Positions 1 through 7,403 are shown, numbered from the stretch's first letter. The stretch: DNA of 13,720 nt from Alkalihalobacillus alcalophilus ATCC 27647 = CGMCC 1.3604 (GCF_000292245.2 NZ_ALPT02000099.1:1-13720), one strand, 5' to 3'. Notes: a model not told the origin generated them from the letters alone. Program-made: numbers and translations.

Positions 1-273
1 GATGTGACTGAAGAACAAAGAAATGAGTGGTTATATATTATTAATTCTATCGGTGAGCCATTGATACAAAGCAGAATTATGAAAATGTTTAATGACAAAT
101 TTCTATTAAACTATACTGACCTATATAATGAAAACTTAAAACTGAAAGGGCAGCTAAAAAAATATGAAGAACCTAGAAGGATTTCTGACACAATTGAAGT
201 TTTAATGAAACAAATAGAAAAACTCCAAATACATGTAAATGAATTGGAGGCAAAACAAAATGATAAAGATTGA
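1..273 (+). CDS. C-terminal part of an unidentified coiled-coil protein, possibly the ATPase partner of the HNH nuclease (cut by window edge)
   Basis: The frame is open from the first base, so the true start probably lies outside the window; the GTG at position 4 has no visible ribosome binding site. About 90 residues are readable. They are charged and helical, with a heptad-like stretch (roughly residues 60-85, ending in TIEVLMKQIEKLQIHVNELE) that predicts a short coiled coil at the C-terminus. No Walker or other catalytic motif lies in this part. The stop TGA (271-273) overlaps the next gene's start by 14 bp, so the two are translationally coupled. The downstream neighbour is an HNH nuclease of the type found next to AAA ATPases in Septu and retron systems, so I infer that this is the tail of such an ATPase. 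That inference rests on context only. Confidence 0.5.
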   Translation, partial: DVTEEQRNEWLYIINSIGEPLIQSRIMKMFNDKFLLNYTDLYNENLKLKGQLKKYEEPRRISDTIEVLMKQIEKLQIHVNELEAKQNDKD

Positions 274-1187
274 AATTGATGACAATATTAAGGAATTAAT
301 TCAAACAGAACACTTTAAAGATAATAAAAGAAGGATTAAATCCATTATTGAAGATATAAATGGAATATCAAAATATAAAAAATTACATGACTACTTTTCT
401 GATGAATCCGGAAGCATCGATGAAAAAAACTAAAAAGTTAATAATTGGAAACAAAAGTGATTTAATTGAAATCATTAAAACTATTGGTGAGATCTCATTG
501 GAAAAAAAGGATAAGTTTGATAGGTTATATATAAATTTCACCAATAGAGTCTGGTCAAAAGCACTTCTGGAAAAAATAAATGTTAGAGTTTGCCCATACT
601 GTAACAGGCAGTATACATTTACTTTAGCAAACGAAGGGATTCGACCTCAATTTGACCATTTTTTTCCCAAGAGTCGTTTTTCTTATTTGTCGGTTTCTTT
701 GTATAACTTGATACCTAGTTGCAGTATTTGTAATTCTAAAAAGCATGATTTAAATACTTACGAGCATGATTTGTATTATCCTTATGAGGATGAATTCGGG
801 AGTGGTGTTGTTTTCCAAACAAGTCCTATTAATAATGATTTTTTTTACTGGACAGGGGCAAGTAACAGTTTTGATATAAAGTTGATATGTAAAGATGAAA
901 AGCAAAAACATAAGGTTGAAAATTTAAAGCAATACTTGAAAATAGAGTTATTATATAAAAAGCATAAAGATTATGTTAGGGATATTATTAGGAATGCAGT
1001 TATATATAATGATAGTAGAATTGATGAATTGTTAGAGCAATTCCCTGATTTGTTTCAGTCAAAAAATGAAGTAATTAATTCAATATTTATGAGTAATAAT
1101 GATAAGGAAAGTTGGGATAAGCGGCCTCTATCGAAGTTAACACATGACATATATGAAGAGTTTAAAATTTTTTCTGGTAAAAAATAG
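260..1187 (+). pseudogene. HNH endonuclease, PtuB/Septu-like, frame interrupted at an A7 run
   Basis: ATG at 260 is preceded by GGAGG (246-250, 9-nt spacing). That frame reads 58 residues and stops at TAA 431-433. A +1 frame, open from before 360, continues to 1187. Removing one A from the A7 run at 423-429 joins both into one protein of about 308 residues. The downstream frame carries a complete zinc-bound HNH core: CPYC, then an FDHFFPKS block (Asp-His as the metal/general base), LYNLIPSC with its Asn, and CSICNSKK as the second zinc pair. This arrangement is the TIGR02646/PtuB-like HNH seen beside ATPases in Septu and some retrons, where it cleaves nucleic acid after phage sensing. The catalytic part is undamaged, so the break may be a recent mutation, a slippage-controlled switch or a sequencing error. 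If translation begins at ATG 360 the N-terminus is lost but the HNH core remains. Confidence 0.75.
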
Positions 1188-1457
1188 TGTTATATGGATA
1201 ATATGTAAAGGTGATTAAACCAAATCTTTACTAATTCAAGTAACTGTGGTATTACACTAATAAGGATTAAGTAATGATATTCTATAATTGATCGCCTTTC
1301 TTCAATAAAATATTAATAAAGATCTTCCGTAATCGGGCGCACTTATTTTATAATGCGTCTTTTCGTTGTTTATGGTGTTAATCTTGATTCAGCGACGAAA
1401 AACACGAGAACTATTTGCTCCGCAGTACAACGATACCATTCAATAGAAAATGATATT

Positions 1458-1478
1458 CCACAATTGGGCTAATTGTGG
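1458..1478 (+). other. Hairpin with perfect 8-bp arms upstream of the terminator
   Basis: CCACAATT (1458-1465) and AATTGTGG (1471-1478) are exact reverse complements around a 5-base loop. It sits 8 bases before the next stem-loop and has no T tract of its own. It could be a transcript-end stabiliser or an operator dyad; the function is not shown. Confidence 0.45.
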
Positions 1479-1486
1479 GAGACCAT

Positions 1487-1528
1487 AAGCCTAATTCTTC
1501 GGTAAAAATAAGGAGGATTAGGCTTTTT
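1487..1528 (+). terminator. Rho-independent terminator-like stem-loop
   Basis: AAGCCTAAT (1487-1495) pairs exactly with ATTAGGCTT (1517-1525) and runs into a five-T tract (1524-1528). The loop is long (21 nt) and holds an AAGGAGGA ribosome-binding-like sequence, which is unusual for a plain terminator. It is the first terminator-like structure after the HNH gene, about 300 bp downstream. Confidence 0.55.
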
Positions 1529-1714
1529 CATTTTCAAAATCCTTGACGGTTTTCTATTGGTTAACACTTTGACAACAAGTAGTAGAATGGAGTCGTTTGT
1601 TATGGCTTGTTAAATGATATGAATGTTATACAAAACAAAGTAAAGATATTGGTGGATTCCTGAATTAATTTAAAACAAGTCATAAAACCAGTGAACTATG
1701 GGATAGCGGGAAGT

Positions 1715-2035
1715 ATGATGACCACTCTATCACAACTAAAAGAAGCAACCGAGCTACCGGAATTATTTATGAAATCAAAAGAAGAAACGACGGTTTGGAG
1801 AATGTTAAGAAGAGTATCTGATCGAATAAAAGTAGAATTGGATTCAAACGAACTAGACAGAGCTAATACGATCGAAGCATTCCACTTTAAAAATATTACG
1901 GTTGAAGTTTTAAAAGAAGAGAACACGTTATACTTTAAAAAGGACAAACATCATAAAGGAATAGCTTTAAGTGAGTTAAAGGAAACACCTTCGAAAGTGT
2001 TTAGATCAATGGTTGATTTTATGGAATTAGGATAA
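1715..2035 (+). CDS. Small hypothetical protein, about 106 residues
   Basis: I do not recognise this protein. The frame is open from GTG 1691, but two consecutive ATG codons at 1715 and 1718 follow GCGGGA and are the likelier start; the longer form would add 8 residues. The N-terminal half is predicted helical and charged (LKEATELPELFMKSKEETTVW..LRRVSDRI). The second half looks like a short beta hairpin (KNITVEVLKEENTLYFKKDK), then a helix ending in FRSMVDFMELG. There are no Cys pairs, signal peptide or membrane segments. It reads intact between a gap and another small gene. Codon use and AT content match its neighbours, which supports real coding. Its role is unknown. Confidence 0.55.
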   Translation: MMTTLSQLKEATELPELFMKSKEETTVWRMLRRVSDRIKVELDSNELDRANTIEAFHFKNITVEVLKEENTLYFKKDKHHKGIALSELKETPSKVFRSMVDFMELG

Positions 2036-2133
2036 GAAGTGCAGAGAAATGTACTCTACTAACAACTAAATTGATAGGTTGCAATATAAGTATACAAACT
2101 AGATAGAGTTTTAAAGAGGAGTCGATTTCAAGC

Positions 2134-2292
2134 ATGCTTAATTGGTTCAAATCAAAAGTAAACAAGCGTTGTTATTTTGGCAAAAGGAAAAAATCAAGTT
2201 ATACCAAATATCTCAATAATCAAATGAGAGTGATTAATGTGTGTTTACAATGTTTGGAATATGCGGAGAGGCGAGCATTTGTAAAGAAATAA
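2134..2292 (+). CDS. 52-residue Cys-containing basic protein
   Basis: ATG 2134 follows AGAGGAG (2115-2121); the spacing is about 12 nt, a little long. The product starts MLNWFKSKVNKRCYFGKRKK and later has VCLQCLEYAERRAF. Cys residues lie at about 13, 37 and 40, with the latter two as a CxxC pair, so a small metal-binding fold lacking or replacing one ligand is plausible. It is rich in Lys and Arg, which would suit nucleic-acid contact. The stop at 2290-2292 lies 29 bp before the nuclease pseudogene start, so the two may once have shared a transcript. Small proteins ending in a YAERRAF-like string occur in Bacillaceae, but I cannot name a family. Confidence 0.55.
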   Translation: MLNWFKSKVNKRCYFGKRKKSSYTKYLNNQMRVINVCLQCLEYAERRAFVKK

Positions 2293-2321
2293 CCTAAGAA
2301 TTTGTATTTGGAGGAGATTTA

Positions 2322-3388
2322 ATGCCGATTGAAGTAGGAGTCTGGAAGATTAATGATGGGATTAAAAAAGTAACCTTTTTAGCTATTGAATCAGAAAGAA
2401 AACTGGAAGATATTTCAGTTGAAGATCTCTCGATTGTTTCAGAAGATTTATTACTTATTGAAGGCAAATACAAACCGACTTCGGGAAGTTTATTGATATG
2501 CTGGCGATGGATGAGGAAGGTAATATCCATATTATTGAGTTGAAGAAAGAGCGAACTCCAAGGGAAGTAGTGGCACAAACTCTTGATTATGCCTCCTGGG
2601 TACAAAACTTATCCTTTGTATTAGACATTTAGGCAGACAAGAATAAAGAGCATTTAGAAAAAGCATTTGCCCAAAAATTTGAGCAATCACTTCCAGAAAA
2701 ATTAAATGATTCACATCAAATGGTGATTGTATCCTCTTATTTAGATAGCGAGACGGAAAGGATTATCAACTATCTCTCTACTAATTTTGATTTTCCGATT
2801 AATGCCGTTTTCTTTCGTTATTTTGAAGAGGAAGGACAATAGTTTATTACGAGAAGCTGGTTATTAGCTCCTCACAATGTTGAACAGAAATTAAGCAATA
2901 AAGAAGTAAAACAGAAGAAGGAGAAATGGAATAAGCAGGACTTTGTTGTTAATTTTTTAGATGCCGGAACGAAAAGAAGTTGGAAAGATACCGTAAAATA
3001 TGGATTTGTTTCAGCAGGTGGCGGAAAATGGTATTCACGAACCTTAAATTCGTTATTTGTGGGAGCAAGAGTTTTTTGTATGATGCCAGGTGTTGGGTAC
3101 ATAGGAATTGGGAAAGTTATTGAAACCCCTCAACCGATAAAAGGGGTAACGTTCCATGTTAATGGGACTGAAAAAGGAATGGAAGAATTAGAGCTTCATG
3201 ATCCTGATATCTTAAACGATAAAGAGGACTTAGATAATTGTGAGTACGTCGTAAAAGTGGAATGGATAAAAACGGTCCCAATAGAAAAGGCGTTTAAAGA
3301 AAAAGGGTTAAAGGCTAATCAGAACGCCGCGTTTAAGTTAAATAGTCAGTATACTCTTGATAAAGTATCCGAGTTCTTTGGATTGTAG
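2322..3388 (+). pseudogene. PD-(D/E)XK nuclease (DUF91/NucS-like domain protein), inactivated by one frameshift and two stops
   Basis: ATG 2322 has a strong GAGGAG site at 2311-2316. The first frame reads MPIEVGVWKINDGIKKVTF through LLLI, then shifts at about 2460-2461, consistent with loss of one base. From there the other frame continues to 3388. It is interrupted by TAG 2630-2632 and TAG 2840-2842. The repaired protein would be about 355 residues. The nuclease core is clear after the shift: DFGKFIDMLAMDEEG supplies the metal-binding Asp and HIIELKKER the E-x-K. The C-terminal region contains GFVSAGGGKWYSRTL and a beta-rich segment ending YTLDKVSEFFGL, as in full-length family members I recall. 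A short C-terminal piece from ATG 3077 or the frame opening at 3059 could still be translated, without the nuclease. Decay looks recent because the remaining sequence is well conserved. Confidence 0.8.
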
Positions 3389-3396
3389 AGATTTGA

Positions 3397-3624
3397 GGTT
3401 TTAATACCTTAGTAGAGGTTAAATTAAAGAAGAGGAATCGAATTCATGATGAGGTTACATGGTCGTATTCTACTTTCAATAATGGACGTAAGAAATATTT
3501 ACAGATTGATACGTATGGTACTAAAACGAGAGAATTTAAAGGAAGCGTCAGCCAATCGATTCAGTTTGATAAAGAAACGGCAGAAGGGTTAATTGCAATG
3601 TTACAAAAGGAGTTTGATCTTTAA
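3397..3624 (+). pseudogene. 3' part of a small conserved gene lacking a start codon
   Basis: A frame with no stop runs from 3397 to TAA 3622-3624 and reads VEVKLKKRNRIHDEVTWSYS, then FNNGRKKYLQIDTYGTKTRE and VSQSIQFDKETAEGLIAML. The composition, with alternating beta-type residues and a final helix, is protein-like rather than random, and I recall similar sequences of 70-80 residues in bacterial genomes. No ATG, GTG or TTG in this frame precedes the conserved part, and the frame is closed by TGA at 3394-3396. The gene seems to have lost its 5' end, or a frameshift separates it from its start. It lies directly after the decayed nuclease, in the same direction. Function unknown. Confidence 0.5.
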
Positions 3625-3757
3625 ATAAAATTGTATCTTCCTATAGGTTTAGTTAAATATTCAAGTTTTAGTAGTTTCATAGTTTAAAGTATTTTATTTG
3701 GTTAATACTTGATATTACAGATGTGGACTTACTAAATTTGAATATAGGAGAAATGGT

Positions 3758-4378
3758 TTGAAAAATAAGAAATTTAAAGATTGTGATTTTTTGGGAGGCG
3801 TGAAGTTGTTAGTTTCTGAAAGGAAAGTGTTTTCTGTTTTTAAAACTTTCATTAGATACGTTAGAGATGAAATAACAGACGAGAAAGAAAGAGAAGAGGT
3901 ACTAGATTATGCTATAGGTATTCTTGAAGAGGCTTGTTTAGCAGTTTTAAAGTGTAATAATTGTAATGTACCTTATCAATTTCGTTTTTTCAGGAACCCT
4001 TCTGCTGAAAATGAAGAGGAATACGCATTAGAATTAAATTGTGAGGGTTGTAATGATTACTATACATTTAGTGAAGGAGAAGAACGTATTTCATATTTTA
4101 ATTTTAATGTTATAAAGAAAGTAGATAATCTTCGCCGTTGGGGACGGGGGTTAAAAATGAAGATGATAAAGAATAGGCAAGGTAAAGCTGCTTTACTCTG
4201 GATGGATGATAATGAACAACCCACTTTATTGCTTAATGTCAGTCTAGTTCGAAAACCAAATGAAGTTGAGGACATTTGGAAAAAAGCAAAAGTGACTAAG
4301 CAGTTAATTAATGATGGGAAAGATCCAAATGTTCAATCACTTGAGGTTAGTGAAAAGAAGTTCTATATAATTAAATGA
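3758..4378 (+). CDS. Hypothetical protein with two CxxC pairs (zinc-ribbon-like), 206 residues
   Basis: The start is TTG 3758 with AGGAG at 3746-3750 (7-nt spacing). The closer ATG at 3753 is in another frame and stops after two codons. Residues 1-62 look helical (FKTFIRYVRDEITDEKEREE). Cys 66 and 69 (CNNC) and Cys 95 and 98 (CEGC) are spaced like a four-Cys zinc ribbon with a beta segment between. Residues 110-206 are mixed and very basic, ending FYIIK. No enzyme motif is visible. It is intact although both neighbours are decayed, so it may have been kept for a function or may be a newer arrival. I do not recognise the family; a DNA-binding or regulatory role would be a guess. Confidence 0.65.
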   Translation: MKNKKFKDCDFLGGVKLLVSERKVFSVFKTFIRYVRDEITDEKEREEVLDYAIGILEEACLAVLKCNNCNVPYQFRFFRNPSAENEEEYALELNCEGCNDYYTFSEGEERISYFNFNVIKKVDNLRRWGRGLKMKMIKNRQGKAALLWMDDNEQPTLLLNVSLVRKPNEVEDIWKKAKVTKQLINDGKDPNVQSLEVSEKKFYIIK

Positions 4379-4475
4379 ACAAGGTTACTACTTTTAGTTA
4401 ACCAAATAGTAAATCGAAGAAGGAATGGCATTAAGTCTCGTTTTGATAAAGCAACATCAATATAAATGCCTGTAT

Positions 4476-4528
4476 TTGGCAAGTGAGAAATGTATAAAAC
4501 GACAATTAAATATGTAACCACTTGCCAA
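4476..4528. repeat. Inverted repeat next to the istB remnant
   Basis: TTGGCAAGTG (4476-4485) and CACTTGCCAA (4519-4528) are perfect 10-bp inverted arms 33 bases apart. They lie 6 bases beyond the istB stop codon. They may be the terminal or subterminal repeat of the IS21-type element, or a transcript-end hairpin, although no T tract follows in the istB direction. Confidence 0.5.
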
Positions 4529-4534
4529 TCCTTT

Positions 4535-5182
4535 TTATTGATGTATCATCGATTCCTTATAACGGTGACTTTCCCCGTTAAAGACGACTAAATGAGAGTG
4601 ATGGATGAGACGATCGATAACGGCTTCCGTTAAAATTGGGTTTCCAAAAAAATGATTCCACTCCCAAAACGTCAAATTACTCGTTATGATAATGGTCGTT
4701 TTCTCATAACACAATGAAATGACTTGAAATAATAACTCCGCCCCTTGTTTGTGTAAAGGGATATAACCTAGCTCGTCTAAGACGAGTAAATCCAATTTCT
4801 CCATTTGCTTAAATACCTTGCTTAATGTCCCTTTTTCATGAGCCTCTAGTAGTTTGTTCACCAGCGTCGCTACCGTATAAAACTTGACCGATAACCTTCT
4901 TTGTTGAATCAACTGTAACGAAATAAGGGAAGATAAATAGGTTTTACCTGTACCTACTCCACCATAAAAAATTAAGTTCTCCTGCTTCTCCAAGAATAAT
5001 CCTTCTAGTAAATAAGGCCGCGTTAATTGTGGCGTTAGGACAATATATTTCCAATTAAAAGGGACTCCGCTCATCTTAGAAAGAGTCGCTTGCTTTAATA
5101 AAAGGTTCACTTTTCGCTCCTCCCTTTGCTCAATCTCCTTTTCAAAAAGAATCCGTAAATAGTCTTCATTAGAAGAACCATA
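4535..5182 (-). pseudogene. istB: IS21-family helper ATPase IstB, 5'-truncated
   Basis: A 191-codon frame starts at GTG 5110. The same frame extends upstream by 24 sense codons (NEDYLRILFEKEIEQREERK, typical IstB sequence) to a TGA at 5183-5185, so the beginning of the gene is missing rather than starting at GTG. About 215 of the usual 250 residues remain. Walker A is GGVGTGKT, Walker B LLVLDE and sensor 1 IIITSNL, and the C-terminal SHLVVFNGESHRYKE is family-typical. IstB is the AAA+ partner that assists the IstA transposase in target choice. No istA sequence is found on the upstream side, so this copy cannot move by itself. The N-terminal break sits near 5185 and marks one edge of the remnant. 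Its ATPase core is intact in sequence. Confidence 0.88.
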
Positions 5183-5303
5183 TCATAAGTAATAATTAGA
5201 TTAACCCCCCTAAAATAATTTGTCAGTACTCAAACTCAAACCATTGTAAGGCAGTTGCTAAGGCTAAATTGAAAATGTAACCAAATAATAACCATTACCG
5301 CTT

Positions 5304-5332
5304 TTTACAATACCTTTCTCATGAATTATAAT
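5304..5332 (+). promoter_or_regulatory. Sigma-A promoter for the dihydrouridine synthase gene
   Basis: TTTACA (5304-5309), a 17-base spacer and TATAAT (5327-5332) form a near-consensus promoter. It gives a leader of about 100 nt before the ATG at 5442. The -10 box is part of a palindrome, TATAATT-gtt-AATTATA (5327-5343), which could serve as an operator, though such AT-rich dyads also arise by chance. Confidence 0.7.
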
Positions 5333-5441
5333 TGTTAATTATAGTATTTGATAACAAGTTATAAACCATGGTATAAGTGTAAAAGAGCACGACCATTTTG
5401 CCTTATAACTTTGATACGTTAGTTTGACGTTATATTCATAA

Positions 5442-6443
5442 ATGAGAGGATTTGAGTTTGAATTGATAGATAATTTTTGGCGGGATTTACCACGGCCGTT
5501 TTTTGTACTTGCACCAATGGAAGATGTGACGGATGTTGTTTTTCGCCATGTTGTGAGTAAAGCTGGTAGACCTGATGTGTTTTTTACAGAGTTTGCAAAC
5601 ACGGAGAGTTTTTGTCACCCAGAGGGGAGCCAAAGTGTGCGTGGGCGTTTGACTTTTACGGAAGATGAACAGCCAATGGTTGCCCATATATGGGGGGATA
5701 AGCCTGAATATTTTCGGCAAATGAGTATTGGTATGGCGGAACTTGGGTTTAGAGGTATTGATATCAATATGGGCTGTCCTGTCCCTAATGTCGCATCCAA
5801 AGGGAAGGGAAGCGGTTTGATCCTCCGTCCGGAAGTCGCTGCAGATATCATACAAGCAGCGAAAGCGGGAGGATTGCCTGTCAGTGTAAAGACAAGGCTT
5901 GGATTTACGGAGGTAGACGAGTGGCGCGAATGGCTTACACATATATTGAAACAAGACATCGCCAATCTTTCTATTCATCTGCGCACAAGAAAGGAAATGA
6001 GCCAAGTAGATGCTCATTGGGAGCTGATTCCGGAAATTAAGGAACTTCGTGACCGTGTGGCACCAGATACACTTTTGACCATTAATGGCGATATACTTGA
6101 CCGTGAAGCGGGTTTGAAGCTCGTTAAGGAATATGGTGTGGATGGCGTTATGATTGGGCGAGGTATTTTTCAAAATCCATTTGCTTTTGAAAAAGAGCCG
6201 AAAGAGCACAGCAGTGAGGAATTGCTTGATCTGTTAAGATTACATCTTGATCTCTATGATAAATACTCAAAAGATTTAGAGCTACGACCATTTACAGCTC
6301 TTCATCGCTTTTTTAAGATCTATGTCAAAGGGTTTCGAGGGGCAAGTGCATTAAGAAATCAATTGATGAGCACAAAGTCAACAGATGAAGTGCGTACATT
6401 ACTCGATAACTTTTGGGAAGATGCTGAAGGTCAGGGACAGTAG
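5442..6443 (+). CDS. dus: tRNA-dihydrouridine synthase, FMN-dependent
   Basis: The enzyme reduces specific uridines in the tRNA D-loop using FMN and NADPH. The N-terminal TIM barrel begins PFFVLAPMEDVTD (residues 20-31). The catalytic Cys is C112 in the DINMGCPVPNVASKGKG block. K150 (SVKTRLGF) and H179 (IHLRTR) contact FMN and substrate, and GVMIGRGIF (235-243) binds the FMN phosphate. The helical C-terminal domain follows (FTALHRFFKIYVKGFRG). At 333 residues it has full family length. The start is uncertain: ATG 5442 lacks a ribosome site, while TTG 5463 (giving LIDNFWRDLPRP) lies after AGAGGA (5444-5449) at a rather long 13-nt spacing. The gene has its own promoter and terminator and reads as more GC-rich than its neighbours. 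It is probably a stable chromosomal gene next to an eroded island. The exact tRNA position modified cannot be told. Confidence 0.93.
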   Translation: MRGFEFELIDNFWRDLPRPFFVLAPMEDVTDVVFRHVVSKAGRPDVFFTEFANTESFCHPEGSQSVRGRLTFTEDEQPMVAHIWGDKPEYFRQMSIGMAELGFRGIDINMGCPVPNVASKGKGSGLILRPEVAADIIQAAKAGGLPVSVKTRLGFTEVDEWREWLTHILKQDIANLSIHLRTRKEMSQVDAHWELIPEIKELRDRVAPDTLLTINGDILDREAGLKLVKEYGVDGVMIGRGIFQNPFAFEKEPKEHSSEELLDLLRLHLDLYDKYSKDLELRPFTALHRFFKIYVKGFRGASALRNQLMSTKSTDEVRTLLDNFWEDAEGQGQ

Positions 6444-6495
6444 AATGATGTCATCACTCTCAAAGGGGTAGTGAGTATATATTAAGCAGTAAATA

Positions 6496-6538
6496 GGCTG
6501 GCATGGGTGTGGACCTATTCCAGCCAATTTTTGTTTTT
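6496..6538 (+). terminator. Rho-independent terminator after dus
   Basis: GGCTGG (6496-6501) pairs with CCAGCC (6520-6525), and AATTTTTGTTTTT follows. It lies about 50 bases after the dus stop. An alternative pairing of AATAGG with CCTATT overlaps the same region. Confidence 0.7.
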
Positions 6539-6749
6539 ACGTTTTGTTGGGAAAGTGTCAATGAATGTTAAGTTAGAATGAGTTTTGGTCAATTAGGTAA
6601 GCTCCACTGATCATGAAGTATTGACTATATTGGGTTAACTTTTACATATGTGGTGTACGGAAATTCTATTACGCTCTTACCTTATGAAGTAATTCAGGGG
6701 TAATTTTTTGGTTTGTAGAGAATTGTGTTGAAATCCTTTAACGATGTCT

Positions 6750-6778
6750 TTGTTCTCAATTAATCGAAATGGTATTAT
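6750..6778 (+). promoter_or_regulatory. Sigma-A-type promoter of the antitoxin-like small gene
   Basis: TTGTTC (6750-6755), a 17-base spacer and TATTAT (6773-6778) lie just upstream of the small gene; the transcript would begin about 25 bases before its start codon. The remaining sequence from the terminator to this promoter (6539-6749) holds nothing I can identify. Confidence 0.55.
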
Positions 6779-6811
6779 TAAGAGAAAAGGATCATAATGG
6801 TGGTGATAACT

Positions 6812-7081
6812 ATGGCGAAAATCCTTTCTTCCGAAGAGTTAATGAAGTATATCTCTAGTATGAATAGTGAGAATTCTGTATTTCAGTTTTCTATTCCTGG
6901 AAAAGGGAAGTTTACCCTTGTTCTTCAAGAAGATGATGAACAATCGATAAAAGCTGAGGCTGAAAAAAATCCTGAGCTCAAACGTATGTTAAAGGAAAGC
7001 ATGGAGCAGTACGAAAATGGAAAAGGCATGACTACGACAGAGTTATTAAGGTCACTATCCAAAAAGGACTTTACAAGCTAA
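6812..7081 (+). CDS. Small antitoxin-like protein, 89 residues
   Basis: ATG 6812 is favoured because GGTGGTGAT (6799-6807) matches the 16S anti-SD sequence well. A longer form from ATG 6797 (AAAAGG before it) adds five residues. The product starts MAKILSSEELMKYISSM, has a beta-type centre (FQFSIPGKGKFTLVLQE) and ends in a charged helical tail with GKGMTTTELLRSLSKKDF. The tail, with its run of helices and TTxELLRSL motif, resembles the toxin-wrapping part of RelB/Phd-type antitoxins. That resemblance is my impression, not a match I can verify. No toxin frame follows: after the stop there is a hairpin and then debris. It has its own promoter, and the conserved-looking sequence suggests it is expressed. 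It may be an orphan antitoxin or an unrelated regulator. Confidence 0.6.
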   Translation: MAKILSSEELMKYISSMNSENSVFQFSIPGKGKFTLVLQEDDEQSIKAEAEKNPELKRMLKESMEQYENGKGMTTTELLRSLSKKDFTS

Positions 7082-7115
7082 TAGATAAGGATGTTGTTAT
7101 TTTAGCCGTCCTTTT
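7062..7115 (+). terminator. Long stem-loop at the end of the small gene
   Basis: AAAAGGAC (7062-7069) pairs with GTCCTTTT (7108-7115), with an inner GCTAA/TTAGC stem. The left arm lies inside the last codons of the gene. The final TTTT is part of the stem and no further T tract follows, so termination efficiency is uncertain. Confidence 0.4.
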
Positions 7116-7225
7116 CCCAGGTGAAAATTAAATAGACAATATATGTGACCATATACTTAAATGTTGATGTGGTTTTTTCTTTTTTATTATCAATTTTCTG
7201 ATGAATTGAGAGGGAGAGGTTGTAG

Positions 7226-7372
7226 ATTATTACGGTTAAACAAAAGGGAGTAAGAGTTGAACAAAAATATGTCAACTTTTTGTGTGAGGAGGAGCTATTT
7301 ACTATCCTCAAAAGATCAATCAGAACCATTCCCCCCGATTACCTCGAGACATCACTCCTTTCTGTTGCTTAA
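7226..7372 (+). other. Orphan 48-codon open frame without a standard start
   Basis: After a TAG at 7223-7225 an open frame reads IITVKQKGVRVEQKYVNFLC, then EEELFTILKRSIRTIPPDYL, up to TAA 7370-7372. Its residue make-up is protein-like. GGGAGAGG (7212-7219) stands at ribosome-site distance from two ATT codons, which are very rare starts. More likely it is the leftover of a gene whose 5' end is lost. I do not recognise it. Confidence 0.25.
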
Positions 7373-7403
7373 TTTTGATTAAAGCAACGGTTCTTATTAT
7401 CCA

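Larger units (their letters stand above)
1188..1690 (+). other. 503-bp gap with no convincing gene
   Basis: AT-rich sequence with two neighbouring hairpins (listed separately). A 39-codon open frame runs 1353-1472 (MRLFVVYGVNLDS...), but it has no ribosome binding site and I do not recognise it. The stretch around 1321-1355 (CTTCCGTAATCGGGCGCAC) has the look of an insertion-sequence or MITE end, but no matching inverted copy is visible in the window. The segment may be the scar of a deleted mobile element. Confidence 0.4.

Noticed and set aside
1353..1472. 39-codon frame considered as a small gene
   Set aside because: No ribosome site, no recognisable sequence, and its end overlaps a hairpin.
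5487..6209. 240-codon open frame on the minus strand
   Set aside because: It lies inside the dus gene, whose protein has all family motifs; the antisense product has no recognisable domain and no ribosome site.
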